IMG/VR virus record: IMGVR_UViG_3300042376_000873
Location: 1 to 29,442 of that record
Strand: one strand, 5' to 3'
Length of the DNA stretch: 29,442 nt
Source: a virus
Below are positions 6,264 to 13,125 of this stretch, piece by piece. A program made the translations under genes and the position numbers. The notes under the pieces are model-generated. The model saw nothing but the letters and a program-made list of their open reading frames with translations. It searched no databases and was not told the origin of the DNA. Position 1 is the first letter of the stretch. Every line of letters begins with the position of its first letter.

Positions 6264-7108
6264 GTCGTTACCTCCTTGCGTAGTTGGTCAACCATCTTGC
6301 GTCTCGTGTACTCAAAGTCGTCGGCGTCTTTGCCCTTGAATCCCTCGGCAGGCGGCTTGTCGTCCGGGCCTCGGTAGCCGCCGGCCGGCCGCTGGTCCCT
6401 CGGATTGTCGAACTGGCCGCCGAGCACCTTGTCTACGAAGCCATGGGCCAGCAGCTGCGGCAGCGTCACCGGATCGCGGAAGTATTTGCACCTCGGCAGG
6501 GCCTCAATGGCCGCCAGGGCCTTCTCAAACCAGCCCTCCTCGGCCAGGCGGTCTGCGACCTTGTCCGGGGCGTTAGGCAGCTTCCACGGGCGTCCTGTGC
6601 CAGCGGCCCATGCCTTCCGCAGCGTCTCCCAGCCTGCCGGCTGCCCCGGTCCTTGCGCAGCACTTTCCGGGGAAGAAGAAGAATTTCTATCTCCTCTATC
6701 TCTTCTCTCTGGTGCGCCACGCGCCGGTGGTGAGTGCGCCGAAGCGCACGGGGTAGTGCGCTGACGCGCACCATCTGCCCTGATTGCGTGCATAGCCCGT
6801 GATTTAGCCGACTTAGAAAACCGGCGATCCCACCCTGGGATAGCAACGGTCCCGTTGTCAGCATCGATCACGAGCCAGCCCACTTTTTCGACCTCCTGCC
6901 AGAAGGCCTCGTCGCCGCCGCAGATCCTGCACAGCAGCCGAACCGAGATCCGGGCCGTGCCGTCGGAGCTGTTCAAACAGGCCCACCGCCAGAGAAGCAC
7001 CAGACGGCCCACGACCTGGTCAACGCCAAGGCCCGTGCGGTCCACGAGCTCGAGCGTCTCGGGCTTCTCTGGTATGCAGCAGTCGATCGGGAACCATTCG
7101 CCGGCCAT
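6260..7108 (-). CDS. Phage replication initiator-like protein with N-terminal winged helix
   Basis: The 282-residue protein begins with a domain typical of phage replication O or DnaD-like proteins: EWFPIDCCIPEKPETLELVDRTG, GRLVLLWRWACLNSSDG and VEKVGWLVIDADNGTVAIPGWDRRFSKSAK (residues 4-103). A low-complexity Arg/Ser linker (104-150) is followed by a second helical domain with WETLRKAWAAGTGRPW and FEKALAAIEALPRCKYFRDPVTLPQLL, as in proteins that load the host helicase. SD AAGGAGG lies 6 bases before ATG 7108. No helicase, primase or polymerase gene is visible, so it probably recruits the host replisome. Role inferred from domain layout. Confidence 0.72.
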   Translation of the reverse strand: MAGEWFPIDCCIPEKPETLELVDRTGLGVDQVVGRLVLLWRWACLNSSDGTARISVRLLCRICGGDEAFWQEVEKVGWLVIDADNGTVAIPGWDRRFSKSAKSRAMHAIRADGARQRTTPCASAHSPPARGAPERRDRGDRNSSSSPESAAQGPGQPAGWETLRKAWAAGTGRPWKLPNAPDKVADRLAEEGWFEKALAAIEALPRCKYFRDPVTLPQLLAHGFVDKVLGGQFDNPRDQRPAGGYRGPDDKPPAEGFKGKDADDFEYTRRKMVDQLRKEVTT

Positions 7109-7119
7109 GTGTGGCCTCC

Positions 7120-8028
7120 TTACTTGACCGAGGTGGAGTTTGCTTCAGTGGCCAGGCAGTCGCCGTGGCATCGCTGCGGGTAGCAATGACAGACCAGCAC
7201 CTTGCCGGTCAGGTCACCTGCGTCAATGCGATCCGTGATCGACGGCTTGCGAGTTATGTAGTGCCGCTCGTATGCGTCGCAGACCTCATCGCGGTCACCG
7301 TCTTCATCGAGAATGAACGGGTTGCCGTAGCGAGTGCCCCTGTCGATCCTGACGGCAATCCCTTGGCGCTCTGCCCAACAGATCAGGTTCTTATCAGCCG
7401 CCGCGTTTGCCACAACGGTTAGGCCGCGATGTATGACCTCTGCCTGGCGTTCCCGCTCGTCTGTCCTCCAGTCGTCCGTCGGCTTCTTGGCTACTTCACG
7501 CTTTGCGTCCTGGAGCGTGATCTTTCCAGCCTTCAGCCGCTCAAAGACCTCCGGGGCTTCGGTCTTCACCTTCTTGGCGTCGGAAACGTAGCGGTCGTTA
7601 ACTCCAACGCTGACGGCCGCAGCCTTGCGAGCGTCGCCTTCGCCCTTCTTAGCTTCCGGAATTTTTTCCGGAAGCTTTTGCCCTCGCCCGTGTTCCTTGC
7701 CAGCCTTCTGCTGCCTTCGCTTGGCGTCTTCTGCAAAGTGAGGCTCGAGCTCAGCCGCAACAGCAGCCAGCGCACCCTTGTTCATGTGCCGCCGCCTGTC
7801 GTTCAGCGACACGGCGAACGCCGTCGGCTCGTCGCCGGCGTATTCCTTTGTCTTCGGCTCAACGCCAGCAATCTTGCAGGCGGCCCAGCGGTTGCGGCCG
7901 TCGAGGATCTTTCCCTCGTACAGCCACACTGGCACAAGCTGGCCGTTCTTGCGGATGTCGTCGGCCAGTTCAGCCAGCTTGGCCTCGTCCATCATCGGCC
8001 ACACGTCTGCAATGGGGTGGTTCTTCAT
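7120..8028 (-). CDS. ParB/sulfiredoxin-like domain fused to DUF4326
   Basis: The product has 302 residues from ATG 8028, which overlaps the HNH stop as ATGA and has GAAAGGA upstream. Residues 1-80 form a ParB/Srx-type domain (IADVWPMMDEAKLAELADDIRKNGQLVPVWL, then ILDGRNRWAACK with the GxxR motif). Residues 85-190 are helical with KKGEGDARKAAAVSVGVNDRYVSDA, a ParB-like helix-turn-helix. Residues 230-293 match DUF4326: RGTRYGNPFILDEDGDRDEV, then GKVLVCHCYPQRCHGDCLA, with a Cys/His cluster (C280, H281, C282, C287, H288, C291). ParB-like domains of phages include nucleases, CTP-binding switches and enzymes of DNA modification; DUF4326 has no proven function known to me. The fusion is real (one uninterrupted frame), its task is unknown. 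Confidence 0.82.
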   Translation of the reverse strand: MKNHPIADVWPMMDEAKLAELADDIRKNGQLVPVWLYEGKILDGRNRWAACKIAGVEPKTKEYAGDEPTAFAVSLNDRRRHMNKGALAAVAAELEPHFAEDAKRRQQKAGKEHGRGQKLPEKIPEAKKGEGDARKAAAVSVGVNDRYVSDAKKVKTEAPEVFERLKAGKITLQDAKREVAKKPTDDWRTDERERQAEVIHRGLTVVANAAADKNLICWAERQGIAVRIDRGTRYGNPFILDEDGDRDEVCDAYERHYITRKPSITDRIDAGDLTGKVLVCHCYPQRCHGDCLATEANSTSVK

Positions 8029-8324
8029 CGTCTGTGAATCCTTTCGTGACAGGCTCGGCATACAAGCAGGTAGTCTGAGTCCGCGTACTCCCACGGCTCC
8101 AGGTCGGCGTCGTATCTCAGGTGGTGAACAACAGTTGCTGCCCCGTCGAGGCAACACGCCTGGCAGCGATGTCCGCGAGCGACAAATAGGGCCATCCGCT
8201 TGGCCTTCCATCGCTCATCGAGCAGCTTTCGAGCGTATGTTGCAGAGTCGTTTTTTTTAGACGGTGAACGTGGACCACTACCCAAACGTTGCGGTGGTCT
8301 TTTGCGTTTCCAATCAAAAGCCAC
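8025..8324 (-). CDS. HNH endonuclease domain, probably reached by -1 frameshift
   Basis: This frame encodes a complete small HNH domain: YARKLLDERWKAKRMALF, then CQAC, VVHHLRYDADLEPWEYADSDYLLVCRACHERIH, with both zinc knuckles and the HH pair. Its stop overlaps the ParB-DUF4326 start as ATGA, so it is translated into the next gene. The only upstream start in this frame is GTG 8324, deep inside the neighbouring gene and without a Shine-Dalgarno. The domain begins exactly after an A8 run (8258-8251) where a -1 slip from the neighbouring frame would join the two into a 300-residue fusion. Alternatives are initiation at GTG 8324 or an indel in the run. Domain certain, mode of expression inferred. 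Confidence 0.75.
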   Translation of the reverse strand: MAFDWKRKRPPQRLGSGPRSPSKKNDSATYARKLLDERWKAKRMALFVARGHRCQACCLDGAATVVHHLRYDADLEPWEYADSDYLLVCRACHERIHRR

Positions 8325-8926
8325 TTCGTGTAGTCAATGTCTTCAACGCGAAGGTTCGACCACAATTGAGACGTGTTGGATGGGTTTCTTCGGAGCCACT
8401 CATACGCCTCGTGGGCGCACAATTGGTGGTCGTGTTTTTTCCCGGCCGCGCTCTTCCACCAGATGTATGGACGCTGCGGGGTCTCGCATTGGGTCATGAC
8501 CCAGTCTGGCGACTCGTCAAACTCACGCACCTCCATTCCGTAGCCAATGCCAGTCGTCGCTTGCGGAATCAGTGCGACACTTCTTCGCTCCCGGTTAAGA
8601 AAATCAATCGGATCTTCGTTCCCGTAGTCGAGGATGCAGGCATCGAGTATCCGGCGTTTCTCTGGCGACGACTCGACCTTGCCGTAGACATCAACGCCAA
8701 CCAGCTTCCAGCTCTCAGGCCTGCTGTCTCCTGCGTGGATATGGACGCTGCATGACACGCGATCCCACACGCTTACCTTCCGCATTATCTCGCCAAAATC
8801 GGCATATATGCGGCACAGTCCGTGCTCATCTCCAAGAACGATCGCGCACTGCACAGCGCGGCCGTCCTTTGTCCTGTTAGGAGCACCGATACCAAGCACA
8901 ATCCCGTTAATGGTGTCGCCGCTCAT
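8117..8926 (-). CDS. Unknown early protein, possible N-terminal half of a frameshift fusion with HNH
   Basis: The unshifted product has 269 residues from ATG 8926 (ATGA overlap, GGAGG 6 bases upstream). Residues 5-90 are rich in strands (NGIVLGIGAPNRTKDGRAV, then VQCAIVLGDEHGLCRIYADF and RVSCSVHIHAG) and could be an OB-like fold. The middle holds WKSAAGKKHDHQLCAHEAYEW and the part before the slip site is SQLWSNLRVEDIDYTKWLLIGNAKDHRNVWVVVHVHRLKK. After codon 225 the unshifted frame runs 44 residues of unremarkable sequence inside the HNH gene. The base composition is AT-richer than its neighbours, hinting at separate ancestry. No family recognised. Confidence 0.65.
   Translation of the reverse strand: MSGDTINGIVLGIGAPNRTKDGRAVQCAIVLGDEHGLCRIYADFGEIMRKVSVWDRVSCSVHIHAGDSRPESWKLVGVDVYGKVESSPEKRRILDACILDYGNEDPIDFLNRERRSVALIPQATTGIGYGMEVREFDESPDWVMTQCETPQRPYIWWKSAAGKKHDHQLCAHEAYEWLRRNPSNTSQLWSNLRVEDIDYTKWLLIGNAKDHRNVWVVVHVHRLKKTTLQHTLESCSMSDGRPSGWPYLSLADIAARRVASTGQQLLFTT
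8252..8258 (-). other. Candidate -1 slippery site A_AAA_AAA in an A8 run
   Basis: On the minus strand the zero-frame codons read CTA AAA AAA ACG, giving the heptamer A AAA AAA inside A8 (8258-8251). Slipping one base back continues as AAC GAC TCT and enters the HNH frame with no stop before the HNH end at 8025. The same shift could arise by RNA polymerase slippage adding one A. I did not identify a downstream stimulatory structure. Confidence 0.5.
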
Positions 8927-9243
8927 GTTGCCCTCCATTCCCTCTCGCCCCTACCGCTCGAGCTCGTCACCGTCCGCCCCGTCTCAACGATCCTGCCAGC
9001 CTTGGCCAGCTCGGCGATCCTCTTGCCGATCTGGTGCGGCAGCAGCCCGCACCGTGCCGCGATGCCGCTGGCTCCAGCCGGGCCGTCGAGCAGTGCCGCG
9101 AGGATCTGCCGCTGGTGCCGTGTCGCCAGCCCGCCGGCCTGTGCTGCCGCCGCGTGCGATGTCGCCGGGTCTGACGACCTGGCTGCGCCGAACAGCGGCA
9201 GCCCCTCCTCAATCGGCGGCGTGATGTAGTGCGGTCTGATCAT
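8923..9243 (-). CDS. Winged-helix-like DNA-binding protein
   Basis: The 106-residue product starts at ATG 9243 (ATGA overlap with the upstream stop). The N-terminus (PPIEEGLPLFGAARSSDPATSHAAAAQAG) resembles the lead segment of small phage and prophage proteins that precede a winged helix. Residues about 40-95 (ATRHQRQILAALLDGPAG, then ASGIAARCGLLPHQIGKRIAELAKAGRIVETG) form a clear helix-turn-helix with a wing. It is likely a small regulator in the early operon; no target is visible. Confidence 0.72.
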   Translation of the reverse strand: MIRPHYITPPIEEGLPLFGAARSSDPATSHAAAAQAGGLATRHQRQILAALLDGPAGASGIAARCGLLPHQIGKRIAELAKAGRIVETGRTVTSSSGRGEREWRAT

Positions 9244-9389
9244 TTGCGTGGCTCCAAGTACTTGCCGTGTGCGATGCAGCACACGACCGTCTTCGACACG
9301 CCAAGCCGCTCCGCGACTGCCGACTGCTTTACGCCCTCGGCGAGCAGCTGCTTCACGCGATCTACTGGCACTGGCGGTCGTCCTGGCAT
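9240..9389 (-). CDS. Very small helix-turn-helix protein, 49 residues
   Basis: The product is essentially one HTH: VDRVKQLLAEGVKQSAVAERLGVSKTVVCCIAHGKYL, like Hin or resolvase-type recognition motifs. ATG 9389 has AGGAAAGGGATCAC in front, a leader shared with other early genes. The frame stays open upstream to GTG 9557, which overlaps the 105-residue gene stop as GTGA and would add a signal-peptide-like start (ALVVVAFASATWVA) and a cysteine pair; thus 9390-9557 could be a secreted N-terminal extension or simply untranslated. A short basic C-terminus follows the HTH. Confidence 0.55.
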   Translation of the reverse strand: MPGRPPVPVDRVKQLLAEGVKQSAVAERLGVSKTVVCCIAHGKYLEPRK

Positions 9390-9553
9390 GTGATCCCTTT
9401 CCTGTGATTTGGCCCCGTGTCGTGGGGCATGCCGGTTGTGGCCTGTGAAGAAGGCGACACATCCACAACTGCCGGTGTTACTCGCCACACCCGGCTCGGC
9501 GACCCATGTGGCGGATGCAAACGCCACGACGACCAGGGCGGGCCGCTGTCGAA

Positions 9554-9871
9554 TCACTCGTAGCGAATCACCGCGAACCAGCCGCGCGGGCCACGGGCCA
9601 CGCCCTTCTCGACAATGCGGTAGCGGCCACGCATTGCGTCGGCGTAGAAGCAACACGCACGCTCTGCGGCCTCCGGGGTCTGGCCGTAACCCACGCCCTC
9701 CCGTCTGCCGTTCAGCACACGGCAATGGGCGAGCCGCCCGGTGCGGGCGTTCTCCTCGGCCTGCTGCTGGGCCGTGATCGTCGTCGTTACCGTCAACACC
9801 TGCTCGGCCTGGGCCTTCGCAGCACACATCAACAGGGCCAGAGTCATCATCACCATGAATCTCGCTGACAT
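9554..9871 (-). CDS. Small secreted protein with signal peptide
   Basis: The 105-residue product has a standard signal peptide (MSARFMVMMTLALLMCAAKAQA, cleavage likely after AQA) and a soluble part with three cysteines and a compact RYRIVEKGVARGPRGWFAVIRYE end. SD AAGGAGG lies 8 bases before ATG 9871. A secreted protein inside the early replication operon is unexpected; it might act in the periplasm against superinfection or the host envelope, but there is no direct evidence. No family recognised. Confidence 0.68.
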   Translation of the reverse strand: MSARFMVMMTLALLMCAAKAQAEQVLTVTTTITAQQQAEENARTGRLAHCRVLNGRREGVGYGQTPEAAERACCFYADAMRGRYRIVEKGVARGPRGWFAVIRYE

Positions 9872-9919
9872 ATCAGATCCCTCCTTGGAACCACCGAACT
9901 AGGGCAACGTGCCCTACCG

Positions 9920-10168
9920 TCAATCACCCGTGTACTTGATGTGCATGCCGTACTCTTCACGCTCAACCGGCGGCTGTGCTGGCTTGAGAGCCGCCAGTTC
10001 AGCCTCTAGCTCTTTGATGCGACGCCGAAGCTGTGGCACCTCGAGGTCGGAACGCTTGATGTCCTGAAACGCCATCTGCACGATGTCGGCTGCCTTGTGG
10101 TAGCGATGGCCACGCAGCACTTCGTCGATGGTGTAGGCGAACTTGTCGAGTTCCTCTGCGAGTCTCAT
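9920..10168 (-). CDS. Small coiled-coil protein
   Basis: The 82-residue protein starts at ATG 10168 with GAGGAG 5 bases upstream. It is helical throughout, with heptad-like spacing in LRRRIKELEAELAALKPA (about 47-64) after a basic and acidic mixed N-terminal half (LDKFAYTIDEVLRGHRYHKAADIVQMAF). It follows the SSB-like gene closely and may be a partner or accessory of the recombination proteins. Function unknown. Confidence 0.65.
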   Translation of the reverse strand: MRLAEELDKFAYTIDEVLRGHRYHKAADIVQMAFQDIKRSDLEVPQLRRRIKELEAELAALKPAQPPVEREEYGMHIKYTGD

Positions 10169-10177
10169 GGCGTCTCC

Positions 10178-10654
10178 TCAAAAGGGGATGTCGTCGGAGC
10201 CAATCGCTGGGGCCGTTTGCTTCACCTTGGCGGCAGGCGTCCTGGCCGGTCGCTTGGCCACCTCGGCGGCCTCCTCAGCCAGCTGCGGGATCGCCATGAA
10301 CTTCCACACGTTGACGAACGTCCGGCCGTTGGTGCCGACCCTGTGGCGGATCTCGGCCATGACCCGGCGGCCGGTGAGGTCGTCGGATTGCGTGTCGGCC
10401 CACTCCTGCTCGGAGAGAGCCAGGGCACCAGCCAGCTGGGCCACGAGCACCCGCGCCCAGGTCTGGCCCTTCTTCAGCGAGACCTTGACCCACCAGTAGC
10501 GTCGATCCTCGTGGGCGAGCTCGAGCACCAGCTGCGTGGTGTCCTCAGACACCGTTTTGATCTGGAGCTCGTGGACGCCCTCGGGCAGATCCATCCGCTC
10601 TGTGCTTGCCGGTGCTGCCTGCTCCGGCTCCTCTACCGAAATGTTCCACTGCAT
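10178..10654 (-). CDS. SSB-like / DUF669-type single-strand DNA-binding protein
   Basis: The 158-residue product starts at ATG 10654 with the shared leader AGGAAAGGGAACCA. The central strand-rich part (GVHELQIKTVSEDTTQLVLELAHEDRRYWWVKVSL, then LTGRRVMAEIRHRVGTNGRTFVNVWKFMAIP) fits an OB-like fold of the DUF669 type, and the last residues are DDIPF, the acidic tip through which SSB proteins recruit partners. It lies next to the Sak4-like ATPase, a pairing known from phage single-strand annealing modules. It likely coats ssDNA and loads the recombinase. Confidence 0.75.
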   Translation of the reverse strand: MQWNISVEEPEQAAPASTERMDLPEGVHELQIKTVSEDTTQLVLELAHEDRRYWWVKVSLKKGQTWARVLVAQLAGALALSEQEWADTQSDDLTGRRVMAEIRHRVGTNGRTFVNVWKFMAIPQLAEEAAEVAKRPARTPAAKVKQTAPAIGSDDIPF

Positions 10655-10706
10655 TGGTTCCCTTTCCTGTTTGGGTTTCTTTCCTGCTCTCATTGCGTTC
10701 CACGAG

Positions 10707-11663
10707 TCATGCCACGGCATCGGCCACCACATCCGGCTCAATCTGCTGGTGCCGCATAGTCACGAAAGCCGTGAGCTGCAGGGCCGCTTCCGGCGTCAAC
10801 TGGCCTTCCGAGACCAGCACATCTATCCGGTCGGCGATCTTTCCCAGCGTCCGCACGGACGTTGCCTGTGCGATGTGATTGGCAATCTTGATTCCGAGCG
10901 GCTCCTCGACAGGCATGCCGCCCCCTGTACCGCCGGTAGCGTCAGCGGTTCTTGCAGGCTCCGGCGCCGGAGCCACAGGGGACGGGAGCCCGTCGGAGAG
11001 CCAGGCGGCGAGCTGCTGGCCAAAGTCTTCGCCGGGCCGGTCGATCAGCTTGTCTTGGAACTTGCCCGTGCGGTCCTTGATCACGTTGGCAATGTGCTCC
11101 GTCGAGATCTCAACTAGGAGATCGAACTCGTACTCGACGCCCTTGCCCTGCTCGGGGGCCAGGCCCACACGCTGCGGCGTCTTCTTGCCGTTGTTGTCCA
11201 CGGTCGTCCACTCGGTCTTCGACCGCATGGTGGCGATGACGTGGCCGGGGTAGTTCAGGATGGCTTGGACGAGCCGCCGCTGGTGCGGCGTGCCCTCGCT
11301 CCACGCGCTCCACGTGTTTCCCCTGTACTTCGCTTTCGCCAGCTTCTCGACCTCCTCGAGCAGCGTTTGCCAGCCGTGCGAGAGACTGTCGATCACCAGC
11401 ACCTTGTAGCCGGCCTTGGCGGCCTCTTTGATCGCGGCCACGTAGCCGTCGATGGTCTGGTCCTCAAGCTCCAGCACGTCGAACGAGAAGCGGTCGGCGT
11501 ACTTGCTGGCCGAGCCACGCTCGGTGTCGATCACTGCAATCGGGCTGCCGCCGGCCAGGCCCGTGGCCACGCGGAGGCTCGTGAACGTCTTCCCGGCCCC
11601 GCTGGGGCCGAAGATTGCCGCGTGAAGGTTTGCTGCTGCCTTTGTCGCTTTCTTGAATCCCAT
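10707..11663 (-). CDS. Sak4-like RecA-fold ATPase (phage recombinase)
   Basis: The 318-residue protein opens with a RecA-type core: Walker A GPSGAGKT (residues 19-26), a PIAVIDTERGSA strand, Walker B YKVLVIDSLSH (86-96), and a later VIATMRSKTEW segment typical of the AAA_24/Sak4 family. The C-terminal quarter is a proline and glycine-rich linker and a helical tail. Sak4 proteins are single-domain RecA homologues that anneal or exchange ssDNA in phage recombination with a dedicated SSB, which is the next gene here. No flanking exonuclease is seen. Good family call. Confidence 0.85.
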   Translation of the reverse strand: MGFKKATKAAANLHAAIFGPSGAGKTFTSLRVATGLAGGSPIAVIDTERGSASKYADRFSFDVLELEDQTIDGYVAAIKEAAKAGYKVLVIDSLSHGWQTLLEEVEKLAKAKYRGNTWSAWSEGTPHQRRLVQAILNYPGHVIATMRSKTEWTTVDNNGKKTPQRVGLAPEQGKGVEYEFDLLVEISTEHIANVIKDRTGKFQDKLIDRPGEDFGQQLAAWLSDGLPSPVAPAPEPARTADATGGTGGGMPVEEPLGIKIANHIAQATSVRTLGKIADRIDVLVSEGQLTPEAALQLTAFVTMRHQQIEPDVVADAVA

Positions 11664-11813
11664 CTCTGCGTCCTTTGCTACTGGTGCTACTGATGTGAAA
11701 AGCCCGTTTCGCGTCGTGCTGGCGGGCGGTGAGTTGCGTCCCTGCTACTGCCGTCTCCGACGGCCATCCTTCCGGCCGTGGCGTCCTGCCGCCGGCCGGT
11801 CCTGTTTGGTCTG

Positions 11814-12062
11814 TCAAAACGGGAGCAAGTTCCCGATTGGCCACGGCCGTGGATCGACCTCGACGATGTCGGTGGCGGTCTCCACGAGCAGCTTCCCGTT
11901 GTGGTGGTCAGTGATCCGGCCGTCGTCGTACGAGCTGTCGCTCCAGCCCTTGAGGCGGAACGAAACGTGATCGCCGACGGCGAACGTGTTCTGCGTGTTC
12001 GTGCCGTAGGTCTCCTGCATTCCGGCGACTGCTGCGGCGTATTCGGCGTGATGAGCATCCAT
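11814..12062 (-). CDS. Small SH3-like barrel protein, first gene of early operon
   Basis: The 82-residue product starts at ATG 12062 with AAGGAG about 9 bases upstream; a longer reading from 12119 is less likely. Residues 25-82 (NTFAVGDHVSFRLKGWSDSSYDDGRITDHHNGKLLVETATDIVEVDP) are strand-rich and fit a small KOW/SH3-like barrel, as in small phage proteins that bind nucleic acid or protein. It is the first gene downstream of the operator-bearing early promoter (leader of about 150 bases). About 150 bases without a gene separate it from the ATPase. Confidence 0.65.
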   Translation of the reverse strand: MDAHHAEYAAAVAGMQETYGTNTQNTFAVGDHVSFRLKGWSDSSYDDGRITDHHNGKLLVETATDIVEVDPRPWPIGNLLPF

Positions 12063-12189
12063 GTGGGTCGTCTCCTTCGTGTGTGGGGCAAACATATACG
12101 GCTGTTCAGTTGCTGGCAATCTAGTGGTCAGGCATTCCAGTTGGTGTTTTGGGGATTAGAAATTGCGTTCATCAGTCATGGGTTTACGT

Positions 12190-12207
12190 GTGCCGCTAAC
12201 GTCACTT
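12190..12207. promoter_or_regulatory. Second operator copy downstream of the early start site
   Basis: The plus strand reads GTGCCGCTAACGTCACTT, matching the consensus GTAnCGnTAnCGTTACTT except at positions 3 and 14. It starts 30 bp from the operator inside the early promoter and covers about +3 to +20 of the predicted transcript, where a bound repressor would act as a roadblock or cooperate with the first site. No promoter elements flank this copy. Confidence 0.55.
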
Positions 12208-12216
12208 TTGGGCAAG

Positions 12217-12244
12217 AGCGTACCGATAGCGTTACTTGTGTCAA
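12217..12244 (-). promoter_or_regulatory. Early-operon promoter with operator in its spacer
   Basis: On the minus strand a perfect TTGACA (12244-12239) is followed after 16 bp by TACGCT (12222-12217). The spacer is filled by an 18-bp operator copy, whose plus-strand reading at 12220-12237 is GTACCGATAGCGTTACTT. A predicted start near 12210 would transcribe the recombination and replication genes. The TTGACA overlaps the stop codon of the 47-residue gene. The sequence is seen; promoter activity is inferred. The same layout recurs at 12785 and 13126. Confidence 0.6.
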
Positions 12245-12384
12245 GCAAGAAACCGGGAGAGCGTGGAAACAACGAGGTCGATGCCGTGAGCGACCGCCTG
12301 GGCGAGGTCACTGTCAGTGCCGAGCTGCTGCCCAAGGCGGACGAAGACGAGGGCTTGAATCAGCCGGTCAAATCTTTGTTTCAT
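12241..12384 (-). CDS. Small protein, 47 residues, with strong Shine-Dalgarno
   Basis: AAGGAGG lies 9 bases before ATG 12384, the best such site in this stretch. The product is a single amphipathic, mostly hydrophobic protein: KQRFDRLIQALVFVRLGQQL, DSDLAQAVAHGIDLVVSTLSRF. It lies between the control region and the early promoter, and its stop codon is inside the TTGACA box of that promoter. It could be a small regulator or an inhibitor peptide. No family recognised. Confidence 0.5.
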   Translation of the reverse strand: MKQRFDRLIQALVFVRLGQQLGTDSDLAQAVAHGIDLVVSTLSRFLA

Positions 12385-12454
12385 CGCTTGGCCCTCCTTG
12401 GCCGAGAGAATCCTTTAGCCCGCTGGCACTATGGCCGGCAGGCAAGTCGTGTTT

Positions 12455-12733
12455 TCAGGCAGCGGCAACCGTGACGGCAAAGCCATCCAGGATGCCACTG
12501 ACAGTGGTGGCTGCCTCGTCGGCCCTCACCCAGGTGCCGTGCTTAAGGCCAGCAGATGGGCAGACGACAGAGTACGTCGCTGGGCCTGGCTGCCAGCCCA
12601 TGCGTCCGCTGGGCATAAGGCATTCCACGAAAGGACGACGGCAGTAAACGTGAACGTCTTCACGCCCGATCCACCGGCACTCGCCGGAGGCTAGGCTGGC
12701 AATCTGCTGGCGGACGTGTTTGCTAGAGCTCAT
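12455..12733 (-). CDS. Unknown small protein under operator control
   Basis: The 92-residue product (ATG 12733; an in-frame TTG at 12766 would add eleven residues) has scattered cysteines (GECRW, VYCRRPFVECL, VVCPS) and tryptophans, a pattern of a compact strand-rich fold, and an alanine and valine-rich C-terminus. Its promoter candidate lies only about 45 bases upstream of ATG 12733 and carries the shared operator. Position in the control region suggests a regulator of the lysis or lysogeny choice, but no DNA-binding motif is visible. Confidence 0.55.
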   Translation of the reverse strand: MSSSKHVRQQIASLASGECRWIGREDVHVYCRRPFVECLMPSGRMGWQPGPATYSVVCPSAGLKHGTWVRADEAATTVSGILDGFAVTVAAA

Positions 12734-12784
12734 CGCTTTGACTTTCTGCTCGAGGTCCGCGAGCAACCGTGCTCGCTTGGCCCT

Positions 12785-12812
12785 AGTGTAGCGTTATCGT
12801 TACTTCATGCAA
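12785..12812 (-). promoter_or_regulatory. Promoter with operator in its spacer (for 12455-12733)
   Basis: The minus strand has TTGCAT (12812-12807), a 16-bp spacer, then TACACT (12790-12785). The operator, GTAGCGTTATCGTTACTT on the plus strand at 12788-12805, fills the spacer, in the same register as at the early promoter. The predicted start is near 12778. Seen directly: the motifs and the equal spacing. Inferred: promoter function. Confidence 0.55.
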
Positions 12813-12855
12813 GGGCTCTTGAGAAGATTTCTCTGGGGGCGGTTTTCCTCGAGGA

Positions 12856-13119
12856 TTACGAGGGCTTCCGCTTGCGGCTCGGCTTGGGTGCCGCCGGCTT
12901 CTCGGCTCGTCTGCCTACGGATCGGGTGGACAGGCTGGCCTTGAGGGCCAAGGCGTCAACCCGCTTAACCAGCCACGCCCGCTCGCCGGCCTTCCAGCCG
13001 GTCAGCCTGGGATCCTCGGCGATGAGGAGCCGCCGGATGTAGCCCTCAGTGCAGCCGCAGAGCTTTACCGCTTCGGCGACTGTGATCCACTCTTTGTCTG
13101 GTGAGGCCACGGCAATCAT
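12856..13119 (-). CDS. Excisionase/MerR-type HTH protein, candidate switch regulator
   Basis: The 87-residue protein has an excisionase-like winged HTH (ITVAEAVKLCGCTEGYIRRLL, then LTGWKAGERAWLVKRVDALALKA, residues 12-62) and a very basic tail (GRRAEKPAAPKPSRKRKPS). It sits beside the integrase but divergent from it, as Xis or repressor genes often do. Its promoter contains the shared operator, and the predicted transcription start coincides with ATG 13119, so the message would be leaderless like cI of phage lambda; GTG 13110 is an alternative start. It could be Xis, the repressor, or both. HTH clear, role inferred. Confidence 0.75.
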   Translation of the reverse strand: MIAVASPDKEWITVAEAVKLCGCTEGYIRRLLIAEDPRLTGWKAGERAWLVKRVDALALKASLSTRSVGRRAEKPAAPKPSRKRKPS

Positions 13120-13125
13120 TCCCGG

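Noticed and set aside
11664-11813. Frame covering the gap behind the SH3-like gene
   Set aside because: It runs on as a shadow of the ATPase gene and has no start signal.
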